Assembly: GCA_036186865.1 (NCBI GenBank) | Contig: AP025067.1 | Location: 13,006,804-13,070,803 of the forward strand | Direction: 5' to 3' | Length of the DNA stretch: 64,000 bases | DNA from: Eustoma russellianum | Lineage: Eukaryota; Streptophyta; Magnoliopsida; Gentianales; Gentianaceae | Part shown: positions 11,725-21,882 of the stretch, piece after piece | Layout: the number at the start of each line of letters is the position of its first letter | Numbering within the stretch: position 1 is the stretch's first letter | The notes under the pieces: generated by a model | The model's database searches: none | What the model saw: only the letters and a program-made list of their open reading frames with translations | Told to the model about the DNA's origin: nothing | Translations under genes and position numbers: made by a program

Positions 11725-12205
11725 TACAGGTTGTATCTATGGCCACACTTCTCACACTTTTCATTGGCTTGCATTGCTTATATTCTTACGCTCTCATTCT
11801 CTTGTGGTATTGGTGAGGCATTGGATCGCACACATTCTCAGCGTCCCGTCAGCAGTTACTGTCTGTCTATGGATGAGGTTTATGCATCAACGAGTTGGTA
11901 TCGCTGTCGTCCCTTCTCCAGCTGGCCTAAATCCTGTCAACATACTCTATGACACCAAACATCATTCAAGCAAAGCGGTCCTTCAGTCGGCTTTCCATTA
12001 TTACTGGATTCACACAGGCTTTTTCTCTTGTAACTTTTGTTTAAATAGTGTCTATCACCATTCCAGAAATATAAATATGTACGCTTTTTCCTTCGCCGGG
12101 GTTTTATCCACAAGGGTGGTTTTACCCGGCAAGGTTTTAATGCGGCATATCATATATTTTCTGGATGCTGATAATCGACTAATTTGTATCTGCGTTATGC
12201 TTTGA
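11312..12205 (+). other. Long open frame after LINE B ORF2 (possible ORF3, doubtful)
   Basis: A 297-codon frame runs through the 3' region. It includes VFHMDW at a module box and ends with NMYAFSFAGVLSTRVVLPGKVLMRH over the tail hairpin. E has a 352-codon frame in the same phase with several VFHMDW repeats. No known domain is visible, and the composition is hydrophobic because the strand is T-rich and poor in A, which also lowers stop frequency. The differences between copies in the tail fit RNA pairing better than codon conservation. I list it as a candidate only. Confidence 0.25.
12095..12130 (+). other. LINE B 3' tail hairpin
   Basis: The outer stem is GCCGGG / CCCGGC and the inner stem CCAC / GTGG (12108-12111 with 12116-12119), closed by an AAGG loop and separated from the outer stem by T-rich internal loops. 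The sister copies have GCCAAG / CTTGGC, so B carries two compensating base-pair changes. It lies about 140 nt before the poly(A). A role as the RT recognition structure is inferred. Confidence 0.8.
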
Positions 12206-12275
12206 TGTAATATGGTTTTCCTCCGCCATAAGTGAGGGTTTTTATTTAATAAAAGAAGTTTTTCTCAAAAAAAAA

Positions 12276-12350
12276 TATATATGTATGTATGTATATATAC
12301 ATATATATATATACATATGTATATGTATACATATATATGCTCTTTGAAGT
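12276..12350. repeat. TA-rich spacer with B and C target-site copies
   Basis: Short TA/TATG repeats lie between LINE B and LINE C. Positions 12278-12310 repeat 5887-5919 (TSD of B). Positions 12335-12350 (ATATGCTCTTTGAAGT) repeat 18570-18585 (TSD of C). The two LINEs therefore inserted within a few tens of bases of each other in the same TA-rich target. Confidence 0.9.
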
Positions 12351-12520
12351 ATGAAGACGGAAGCAAGATGAAAGCAGCGGCGGCGGCGGAAGACGATTGC
12401 AATGGAGTCACCAACATCTGATCGATTCCACTGTTTTCAATCTGATTTACATTATTTCCATTTGCATCATTGGTTAATGCTCTCCAGAAGTGGGGATATA
12501 CGCAGTTCTGTGATCTTCAT

Positions 12521-13957
12521 ATGGCGGATCAACCGTTACCAGCCCAGAAAAAACCAACCTTTGCTGAGATTGTCGCACCAAAATCCTTGACAAGGCCGGA
12601 TCAACCACGTGCTATTCAGAGGTATAAAGGATTGCCTTCTATATCATTTTCTGCGGATGAGGTCTATGCATTCTCTCAGCCATATAGATTTTCCCTAATT
12701 GGCTCCTTTTGGAATGGCCGCCCATCTATGAAACAATTAAATGTCTCCTTTGAACGTATTGGATTCAAGGTTACGCCAAAGATTGGACATTTAGATGCAC
12801 AACATATTCTCATAACCTTTCAGAACGATGAAGATTATCAGTGATGTTTTTTACGTCGTTCATGGGTTTTGCATGGATATCATATGCGTGTTACGAAGTG
12901 GACTCTGGACTTTGATCCAAATTGTGATACACCCATTGTTCCGGTATGGGTCTTGATTAAGGGACTGCCATTGTTTTTGCATAATCGAACGGCTTTATGG
13001 GATATAGCACATATGATTGGCACGCCATTGAGAATGGATACAGCGACAATGCAAGGATTACGGCCTTCAGTGGTGCGCCTATGTATTGAAATTGATATAT
13101 CTAAACCCCGGCCGTCTAGGCTGCATGTTCAAGGAGGCCAATATGAATTTTATCCAACGGTGGAGTATGAGGAGGTACCAGAATTTTGTACAGACTGCAG
13201 AATGTTGGGTCATGAAATTACTAGCTGCAAAGGGAAATCTGTACACCAAGAAGAGCAGCCATTACGTGTGGTTAAAGTGGGGGACGGGGCAAAGCATAAT
13301 GACAAAAAGCAGCGATAGACACCAAGGAAAAATCCCCCAGCACCAAAGCAAATTCTAACTCGTTCAATAGATCATCATCATGCCCATGCTGAACAAACTG
13401 ATCATACTACTGCTCCTAATAATGATCAGAACGAGCCTGTATCTAATCTTGAAGGAATTGTTGAGAGTCACAATATTGAGGTAGAAGACCTGCAGCCCAT
13501 AGAAATCACTGAAAATCAAGATTTAGCAAAGTTGGGAGCTTCAAAGGAAGTAGCTGTGGAGGATACAGATGATATGCTTGTGGCTAATGTTTCAGACACA
13601 GAGCCAACTATTATGGATAGGCATAATCGTTTTGCTGACTTTATGTTCACTTTATCCCCTAATGATCAACATTATGCGAATGTAATTAAGGAGCAAGTAT
13701 ACCAAACAGTACATAATGCTTGGTTAGGGGATTTGTCCGTCAATTATCAGGATGCAGATCCAACTAGAGGTGCACAGTCAGCGGAAGCTGAGCATGGTAG
13801 TGAAAGTGATTTACTCACGCAATTGCCATCACAACCTGCAATAGTTCGAAGAAATCGACGGCCTAGAAAGGCCTTGCCTCCTCCACCTCCATCATCTATT
13901 GTGACTCGTTCTTGTGGCCAGGATCCTTCAAGCTCAAACAATCGCACCACCCAATGA
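12521..13957 (+). pseudogene. LINE C ORF1, two nonsense codons
   Basis: I start at the ATG at 12521 (MADQPLPAQKKPTFAEIV), which aligns with the start in A and B; an upstream ATG at 12470 lies in frame but has no counterpart. One frame runs to the TGA at 13957. It is interrupted by TGA at 12842-12844, where sister copies have Arg (FYRRSW; CGA to TGA fits), and by TAG at 13316-13318, where they have Trp (KQRWTP; TGG to TAG fits). The DUF4283-like domain and the knuckle CTDCRMLGHEITSC are present. Both lesions look like cytosine-deamination transitions. It overlaps ORF2 by ATGA. Confidence 0.9.
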
Positions 13958-16900
13958 AGTACCTTTTCTGGAATGTAGGCGGGTTGAGGACCTCTTTACA
14001 TCGTCTTAAGCGGTTAGTCCAGAAACATCATCTTCAATTGCTGATTATCATTGAGCCAAAGCAGTCAGCAGATAAAATAATACGTTTTCAGTTGAAGTTA
14101 GCTTTCACAAACTCTCTAGTCACATGTGTAGACAAAATTTGGGTGTTTTGGCAACGTTCCAGTCTTAACCTAGATAATGTCTTCCACGGAGAACAGATTA
14201 GCTTATTACAATTTTGCACTGGCCATTTAGGACAACATATTTCTATAAGCCCGGTATATGGTAGGCATACCGTGACAGACCGAAGACGCTTATGGTTGCA
14301 GATGCATCAATATACACACCATGCACATGATCTGTGGTTGGTTGGAGGTGACTTTAATACATATATGTCAGTACAGGAACATCATGGTAACTCAATGCCA
14401 CAGTTGTCATCATTGGAAGAATTTGTAGACTGTGTATCCCAATGTTCTCTAATTGACTTACCTTATGACGGATCTCCTTACACATGGGTTGGAGGCCGTG
14501 GATTGGGTATCGTTAAAAGACGATTGGATCGAATATTATGCTCTCAAAGGTTTTATAATCAATTCCCAATGGTTAAGGTTAAGCATTTATCAAGGATCAC
14601 TTCGGATCATGCACCATTACTACTCAATCTTAATGTTCAATCCGACACAACACCACGATCCTTTCGTTTCCTCAATGTTTGGACGGAGCATACTGATTTT
14701 TTGAAGTTTGTAGCTGGCCAATGGTCTACCTATCCAACTATTGGAGGAATGCGAGGTATGTACAATAAACTGCAGAGTTTAAAGAAAGATTTGCAGCATT
14801 GGAATAAACAAGTGTTTGGAAATATCTTTGACAAATTAGCTACAGCTGAAAGAGAAGCAAGTATACAGGAAGCCATTTATGATTCAAATCCTACAATGGA
14901 GAACAGAGCTCAATATCATAAGGTGAAAGCGGAATATCTTAAGATTTCAAATTATGAACAGCAGTTTTGGGAACAGAAAGCTCGTTGTAAATGGCTTATG
15001 CAAGGGGATGGAAACACAGCCTATTTCCATAATTTAGTTAAAGATAGACACCGCAGACAAAGCATCACTCAAATTAAAACCACAGCAGGAGATATATGTC
15101 AGACAAAGGAGGACATTCAAGCTGAAGCGGTCTCATATTTTACTCAGCTATTCAAGGCAGAGGAGGTTCAGAGTCCCACCGAATTACTGCAATATATTCC
15201 AGAGTTGATTAATCTTGATATGAATGCTGCTCTTACGCAAATACCTTCGTTAGAAGAAGTTAAAACAGCTGTCTGGTCGCTTGATCCAAATAGTGCAGCT
15301 GGTCCTGATGGCTATAATGGCTACTTTTTTCGACATTGCTGGGAGATCATATGCCATGATGTCCACAAAGCAGTACAGTAGTATTTTCTTGGCATCCGTA
15401 TACCCCAAGCGATAGGCAGTACACTAATTGTCCTAATACCAAAGACACAGGTTCCAACTACATTTGCAGACTATCGGCCCATATCACTGTCAAACTTCAT
15501 GTCCAAACTTGGAACACGTATATTGACAACTAGGCTTTCTCACATCTTGCCTGACATTATATCTAAGGAGCAGGCGGGCTTCATGAAAGGTAGGGATATC
15601 ACAGAACATGTTCTTACTGCGCAGGAGCTAACGCATGTGCTGGATAAAAAAGTGCGAGGTCACAACATTATGCTTAAGCTGGATATGATGAAAGTATTTG
15701 ATAGAGTGAATTGGACATTTCTTCGGGCTTTACTGCAGCGAATGGGGTTCTCGGTACAATTTCTAACGCTCATATTTAACCATCTACAGAGCACAACACT
15801 ATCTATTGTAATAAATGGTGCACCATGTGGTTTCTTCAAGCCAACGTGAGGAGTTAAGCAGGGCGACCCCCTCTCCCCCATTCTCTTTATTCTGGTTTCA
15901 GAGGCCTTCTCCAGAGGACTTAACTCATTGGTTGTAAATGGTACTATTAAGCCATATGCAGTGGGAAGAGTCAGTCCAATAATTACTCATCTTGCTTTTG
16001 CAGACGATCTCTTGGTGTTTCTCAATGGCTTACCTGCTAATCTAAAGAGGTTTAAACAATTTTTGGATCTGCACCAGGAGATTTCCGGCCAAAGAGTCAA
16101 TCTAAGCAAGAGCCGTTTTATTACTTCTAAGCATGTTCAGCCAAGTCAGCTTCGCGCTATGGAAGCACAACTCCAAATCAATTCTGCCTCATTGCCAATG
16201 AAGTATTTGGGCGTGCTATTAATCAGAGGACGTCTTAGACCAATCCATTGTACAGATCTACTTGCTAGTATTGATAGACGAATATTGGGTTGGCATAATC
16301 GATTTCTATCTCCTGCAGGAAGATTAACCTTGGTCAAATCTATTTTGAGCTCTATACCAACACATATCGTAGCAGCACATCAGTTACCAAAGAGTATAAT
16401 CCGAGCTATTCGACAGAGAATCTGTAATTTCATTTGGTCAATTCAAGGCAATGCACCAAGATACCATTGGGTTAGCTGGAAAACACTATTTATGCCAAAG
16501 GACAAAGGGGGCTTGGGTCTTCGTAGGCTGGAGGATTTATCTCAGGCATATTCATGTAAGTTGTGGTGGTCATATCACAATAAGGATAGCTTATGGACAG
16601 CCTTTCTCTCTTCTAAGTATGGTCATCGACAGCATTACGTCCCAGGCATTACAGATACAGTGACTTGGAAACGAATTTGTTCAGTCCATGACTTCTGCTC
16701 CGCACATGCAGTAGGTCACCTACATTCGAGGACATGGACATTGGAAGCGCATGGTCAGTTCACAATAAAGTCTGCCTATGAATTGCTTAGGAGCTCTGGC
16801 CCAAAGTATCTGTCTCACAGGTTTATCTGGCATCGTTTACAACAGCCAAACAATCAAATCATACTATGGAAGCTGTATCACCATGCATTACCCATTGAAG

Positions 16901-17820
16901 ATAATTTGCGTAGGTTCACCACCACATGTCCCACATGCTGTCCGTTTTGTCATAACTCCTCTGCCACACAATCGCATTTGTTTTTAAAATGCACATATAT
17001 CCAGCAGATATGGAAGTACTATGCATCACTGATTGACGGCCCACAACCAGCCAACATACATCTATTTCAGTATCTTATGTCATGGTGGACATCTACGAGT
17101 GAGAAGTCTTTTCAAGGAGTGTTGAGGCTCATTTTACCAGGAATTGTTATCTGGCAAATATGGAAAGCTTACTCTGCAATGACATTTGGTGGAGAGCAAT
17201 ATACTTCTGTCCAACTGAAAGAAAGTATTAGACGTCATATCTATACTTGGAGCTGTGCACAGCATGGAAGGAAATTTGTCACCAATGATCCAGATCTCAT
17301 ACTGTTTGGACTGACTCCTAGAATGCGTCTTCGTCGGCCACAAATTGTAAGATGGAGTACGCCCCCCTCTGGAAGATTGAAGCTGAATGTAGATGCGGCA
17401 CATGGTTCCAACACAGCATCAGGAGGTGCAATTCTGAGAGACATAGATGGCAATTTAAAGGAAGCGATAGTATTTTATCTTCCATTGTCTTCCCCATTTC
17501 ATGCGGAGCTACAAGCGGCTAGTATGGCGTTTTTGTTCTTTTTGCAGCGTTATAGGCACTTGGATATGGAGCTAGATTCAACAGGAGTGGTTGAGCATAT
17601 TCATTCTGAGCGTGTTTCTCCTCTTCTTCGTAGCCTCCTCATTCATGGGGATGTTAAGGTTTCGCATATACCACGCCAGGCGAATGAGGTGGCTCACTTG
17701 TTGGCTCAGTTTGGGCAATTACATCAGAAATTTCATCATTTCAGCACATTGTCTATGCTGCCGCCTATGGTTAAAGGGGCCCTCCTTACAGATGTCTCAA
17801 CTCCGCACATAAGAATTTAA
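13954..17820 (+). pseudogene. LINE C ORF2 (EN-RT-zf-RVT-RNase H), two nonsense codons
   Basis: This is a single frame of about 1,288 codons with two stops. One is TAG at 15379-15381, immediately after KAVQ and before the RT fingers (Glu in B, D and E). The other is TGA at 15847-15849, where the family has Arg (R/GVKQGDPLSP; CGA to TGA). Visible domains are the endonuclease (WNVGGLRTSLHRL; VGGDFNTY; SDHAPL), RT (LKLDMMKVFDRVNW; AFADDLLVF with both Asp present), zf-RVT (CPFCHNSSATQSH) and RNase H (NVDAAHGSN, HAELQAA, ANEVAHLLAQ). All RT catalytic boxes look intact, which makes this one of the least damaged ORF2 copies here. Confidence 0.92.
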
Positions 17821-17853
17821 TATGGAGACTGCACATCAACCATTTCCACTTGC

Positions 17854-17970
17854 CTGCCTGTGTCATCCATGGACACAGGCAGTATGGGTAATCTCTATAC
17901 TTTGGCTTCATCTTCTTAATCATTATTATCAATTTATATATGTCCTGTCCGTATCCCACGATACGGGCGG
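17854..17970 (+). other. LINE C 3' region: two hairpins
   Basis: Hairpin 1 is at 17854-17882 (CTGCCTGTGT / ACACAGGCAG, perfect, 9-nt loop). Hairpin 2 is at 17945-17970 (CTGTCCGTAT / ATACGGGCGG, two G-U pairs, 6-nt loop). Each is followed after 4 nt by GGTAAT. The 19-nt upstream box of the other copies is not recognisable here. Confidence 0.75.
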
Positions 17971-18382
17971 TCTGGGTAATATCCATTCACTGCAACATTT
18001 TATCATATTTGAGCTTTGCATTGCCAATTTGATTAATGCTGTGCTTTCTTTTCATCTGACGCATATTGGCTGCGCTCTGCATGGATACACTGAGTTATGG
18101 AACTGGGCACGCAATATTGCTGACGGGAGTATACACGTACAGGCCAATTTTGAACGCTATCTGATGGGTCACACCTATAGGATGATATTAACATTTTCTC
18201 AAATGAAGACTACGCAGTGTTTCTAATGGGGTTTCTTCTCTGCACCAAGACCACAATGGCTTCCTTTGATGGTTACCGCATGCTGCTTTGTTCACAGCTA
18301 CATTCAGGAATCTGTGCTTCAAAAATCTTTTCTTTCTCCATTTATGATCACTCCACATATAAATATGCACGCTTTTTCCTTC

Positions 18383-18418
18383 GCCAAGGTTTTATCCACA
18401 AGGGTGGTTTTACTTGGC
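18383..18418 (+). other. LINE C 3' tail hairpin
   Basis: The outer stem is GCCAAG / CTTGGC, the inner stem CCAC / GTGG, with an AAGG loop, 36 nt in all. This is the reference form for comparison with the other copies. It is followed by AAGGTTTTAATGCG and, about 130 nt on, the terminal CCACCATAAG box. Confidence 0.8.
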
Positions 18419-18585
18419 AAGGTTTTAATGCGACATATCATATATGACTGGAGACTACAAATATTAGAAGCATTATACTACTGTTTTGCATTTCAGGATG
18501 TATACATGTAAAATGGTTTCCCTCCACCATAAGAGAGGATCTTAATAAAATATCTGTTTAATAAAAAAAATATGCTCTTTGAAGT

Positions 18586-18668
18586 TATATTTTATACAAT
18601 ATACTTACATGTGATTATAATACACAATAAGATTATTTTTGTCATATAAGGCCCTTATGGACGTTTCT

Positions 18669-18764
<96 letters not shown>

Positions 18765-18881
18765 CACACCAACATACTCTATTTTCCCACATTATACATA
18801 TATGTGATATCACATACCATGGTTATCAAAATCTCCAAATTAGGCCTTATGGCCGTGATGCTTATATATGTTTATGTATAT
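18586..18881 (-). repeat. Gypsy-family LTR remnant with TA/TG microsatellite
   Basis: AT-rich sequence with an (AT)n run at 18672-18731 and (TG)n at 18731-18758. Phrases such as AAGGCCCTTATGG and TAGGCCTTATGGCC resemble the interior of the solo LTR at 56742-60986 (near 58910 and 59050). I read it as a piece of the same LTR family that served as target for the LINEs. No gene is seen. Confidence 0.6.
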
Positions 18882-19793
18882 TTTTTAGTGAAAGACGGGC
18901 GGTACCGTCTGGCTGTTTATTAATAATTTGTCCTCACTTGTGGCGGAGGAATACCGTGGTTACATGTGTTGTAGGAGACTCTCCTAAATGAAATGCAAAA
19001 TGTGTATAATAGCACCTGCTAAAAGTGAATGACATAAATTGTGGAATGTAAAATGGCAAATGTTCTATTAACATGTAAAGCGCCACAAACTGTAAAATAA
19101 ATGAAACAATATGTTGTAGGCAATGAAGCTCCCAGACAGTTAAATTGCTCATGCTGTTGATATGCAGCTGGCTGACGCTAAGATACACGAACGCGGATAT
19201 CCAGCACTCCATAGTGTTTTGTCCCTCAAAATAAAAGAAATCAGAATAAATAATATCGGAGAGGTGAAGGATAAAGTACCATAATTTGATGTCGTACCCA
19301 TGTTGCCTGCATTCATTATGAATACAGGCAACTCCAATAAAAGTCCGTTGTGTGGTAGTCGTGTAGTGGCGCCGTTCAGGAGTGAACACCCTCGCATGAT
19401 CATAAAAAACAGCTTTATCTGTAGAATTGGCGTAAACATAAGCGAAAGGCAAAACGAAAGAAGAAAATGTACCAACGTTGCCTATATCAACCAGTGGTAT
19501 AGGCAACAAGAGCGCAAAAAAGCCAACCCAATGGGAGAAAGAATCAAAGGCCCAAATGTGGAACCGAAGGATCCAATAATATAGCCCCTCGAACCTCGCA
19601 TGGCAAGCTTGTAAATGAAGAAAATATAATTGCTCCTAATGCATGAAGCCAATGATGAGAAAGCGAATTCGCTACTGCATTAGCTTTGCGTGGACAATGT
19701 TGCAATGTTGAAGCATTAAGACAAAGAAAGTCGCTAGCTTGACGCAGATCCGCCAAGAAATTACCAGAATATCGCTCTCGGCGTGACAAAAAG
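18882..19793 (-). mobile_element. LINE H, 5'-truncated 3' fragment
   Basis: This minus-strand fragment keeps the last ~80 codons of the RNase H region (19789-19544, ending SLPCEVRGAILLDPSVPHLGL) and a 3' region with two strong hairpins at 19302-19332 (13-bp stem starting GTTGCCTG) and 19477-19507 (GTTGCCTATA / TATAGGCAAC). The 3' box CCTCCGCCACAAGTGAGG is near 18930-18950. It belongs with D and G by protein end and GTTGCC-type stems. A possible 8-bp duplication, ATGTATAT, lies at 18874-18881 and 19794-19801 but is weak in this TA-rich setting. The tail hairpin of other copies is not recognisable. Confidence 0.75.
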
Positions 19794-21145
19794 ATGTATA
19801 TGTATATATATTTTCAAATATCTACATATGTACCTCATCTAAAATCATAGATTCTACTTATTCTTCTTTTATAAAGTTGAACATACTACGTGAATGATCC
19901 AATTTTGGTAAAAACATACATACTTAGCCTTCGAAAAACCATGTAGGATCTAAGAGTTTCTTACACTAAAAATGATGTTCTTCACTTGGTTTTTTGGTAG
20001 AATAACACCTCTTCCTCCTTTTTGGTAACCACGGTTGAGATGGCAAAAGTGGAAGAGTTAGTGAATAACTTATGAAGTTAAATGGATGAAAGAATTTAAC
20101 TTAAATCACCTAAAGTTCTTACCTTGTTCCACCTTTTATTCTCGACTCAACAACCTCCTTGGTTCACATCTCAAGTGGAAGAGGGGTTGGAACTATTCTT
20201 GGATGTGTGTAGAAGAGATGGAGAGAAGAAGACTTCTTCCTTTGCCTTTGTGGTAGTCACGACCAAAATAAACAAGGAGAGAAGTTTGGATGTTGGAGTT
20301 GTCTTGGGTATGAAGATTTTCTATATATGACATGAGAAGAAGAAGAAGTAGTTGTTTCTTGGTTTCTTCCTTCTTGACTCTCGGCCAAAATGGGGAATAG
20401 AGAGATGTTGGAAGGTTTGCTTCTTGAAGATGAAAGAAAGGGTGTAGTTTGTGGGGTGTAAAGGTTTGAATGACGTAATGGAAAGAGAAGAAGAAATCTT
20501 CTCTTGTTCAAGCCGGATAGGAACGTTGGTGTAAGGAAAGAAAATAAAAGAAGAGAGAGTGAAATAAGTGGAGTGGGTTAGGAAAAGGTGGAAGAAATTG
20601 ATGATGATTTGAAGTCTATAGGAAAAGGAGTGTGAGAATAAAGAAAATAAAACTTTTGCCCTTTTTTCTTGGGTATTCTGCCGAAATTGAGGGAGAGGAG
20701 GGGAGTGGTTTGAGTTTGATGGAAAAGTGTTAGAAGAATAGGGTGTAGGCTATGATGGTGAGATGTGATGAATAGAAGAAAATGTGTAAGAAAAGAAGAG
20801 AAAGTATTGACTTTTGAAGTAGGGTGCCGGCCTAAAGGAGAGAAAGAAGGAGAAGTTTTGCATTTTATTGCCATATAGGATAAAGTGAGAGAAAGTATGA
20901 TAGTTGGGATAAAAGTGTGTACGACTTTGTCGTGTAGTGAAAAACAAATGAAAGAAAAATTTTCTTCCACTTGCAAGTAGAGAGCAGCCAAATGGGGTTT
21001 TGGATGGGTATAATAGGACAAAATACCATCGTTTAGTTTCTACACAATATTTTGTCCACTTGGTATTTTGTTGGAGTATTTTTCTAACTACAATTTTTTC
21101 TTTCTTTTCCCAACCAAAATGGCGCCATATATATATCTTTTATAT
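19794..21145 (-). repeat. Gypsy-family LTR remnant (non-coding)
   Basis: About 1.35 kb of non-coding sequence resembles 59590-60670 inside the solo LTR at 56742-60986. Shared phrases include AACATACTAC, ACCATGTAGGATCTA, TTCTTACACT and GAGTTAGTGAA-AACTTATG. It is split from its continuation at 33924-34188 by LINEs D, F, G and E. Its right end (21129-21145) is the left copy of the D target duplication. A minus-strand frame of 147 codons at 20578-21021 looks like a composition effect. Confidence 0.75.
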
Positions 21146-21302
21146 TTTTTTTAATAAAGGCAGGATTTTATTAATACTCAAAACCCTCACTTATGGTGGA
21201 GGTAACCATATTACAACAATGTATATCATACGAGAAGAAGAAGTGTAAAGCCATGAGAATATGCAATCTCCAATCATATATGATATGCAGCATTAAAATC
21301 TT

Positions 21303-21338
21303 GCCAAGTAAAACCACCCTTGTGGATAAAACCATGGC
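21303..21338 (-). other. LINE D 3' tail hairpin
   Basis: On the minus strand the outer arms are GCCATG and CTTGGC (one T-T mismatch relative to the reference GCCAAG), with the inner stem CCAC / GTGG and an AAGG loop, 36 nt. It has the same spacing as in B, C, E, F and G. Confidence 0.75.
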
Positions 21339-21687
21339 GAAGGAAAAAGCGTACATATTTATATCATTGGAGTGATGATGCATGAATACAATCACGATAT
21401 AATATAATGTGGAATACATCAAGTCTTCGCTGATATGATATGTAGCCAGACGATCGTTGTATAAGCGATTGACGAAGCATCGAAGCAAGCTGCAGTGATT
21501 CGGGCAAACAGAAGCATAACTTATCATTGGCCGCCATTTTGTAGCTCGCATAACCCGGTTCAGCCGTTTCCCAGTAAGCATCAATGAGTGTGATCCTCGA
21601 CACAAAGTAACACAATATACATTAGCATCCACAGATAACAATATGGGAGGACAAGTAATATGATAATCATGCCAGTAACATACCAAT

Positions 21688-21824
21688 GTTGCCCGAAGTC
21701 CAAGGACTGCGGGCAACAAAACAAACGTATGAAAGCCGCTAATGTAGGACGAAAATAGTTTACGATAGTAAAGATGAGTGTCAAGGCGTACCAAGGTTGC
21801 CTGCATCACAAGAATATAGGCAAC
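21688..21824 (-). other. LINE D 3' region: two hairpins
   Basis: The hairpins at 21688-21717 (stem GTTGCCCG / CGGGCAAC) and 21796-21824 (stem GTTGCCT / AGGCAAC) are each followed on the minus strand, 4 nt after the core GGCAA, by GGTATG or GGTACG. The opening pair is T-A, where A, B, C, E and F have C-G. A degenerate box (GTCCTACAT) begins 34 nt before the first core. Confidence 0.75.
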
Positions 21825-21882
21825 AAAACAGATTTTCCAGCCATGAAATTTATGTTCGGAGAGCATGTATAACACCATCGGT

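Larger units (their letters stand above)
5920..12277 (+). mobile_element. LINE B (plant L1-type), full length with long TSD
   Basis: This full-length plus-strand LINE has a GC-rich leader of about 178 nt with GCC repeats, ORF1 (from 6098), ORF2 (7436-11295), a 3' region of about 1 kb with three hairpin modules, a tail hairpin, the terminal box CCTCCGCCATAAGTGAGG near 12220, and an A9 tract at 12267-12275. A 33-bp low-complexity sequence is identical at 5887-5919 and 12278-12310; because the pattern (TATG repeats then TATATACA) is specific, I take it as the target-site duplication. It needs only two single-frame corrections to read through, so it is comparatively young. Confidence 0.93.
12351..18569 (+). 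mobile_element. LINE C, full length, 16-bp TSD, no frameshifts
   Basis: This full-length plus-strand LINE is bounded by the exact 16-bp duplication ATATGCTCTTTGAAGT (12335-12350 and 18570-18585). It has a leader of about 170 nt with GCG repeats, ORF1 (12521-13957), ORF2 (13954-17820), a 3' region of about 750 nt with two hairpins and a tail hairpin, the box CCTCCACCATAAGAGAGG near 18520, and an A8 tail. It is more distant from A, B, E and F than those are from each other. Both ORFs keep one frame throughout; only four nonsense codons break them. Confidence 0.95.

Noticed and set aside
18934..19509. 191-codon minus-strand frame in LINE H
   Set aside because: It spans the hairpin region and 3' end of a truncated LINE; no match in sequence to the B or E open frames and no domain.
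20578..21021. 147-codon minus-strand frame
   Set aside because: It lies in an LTR remnant; the related region at 60300-60635 has a different shorter frame, and the strand is T-rich with few stops. No domain is visible.
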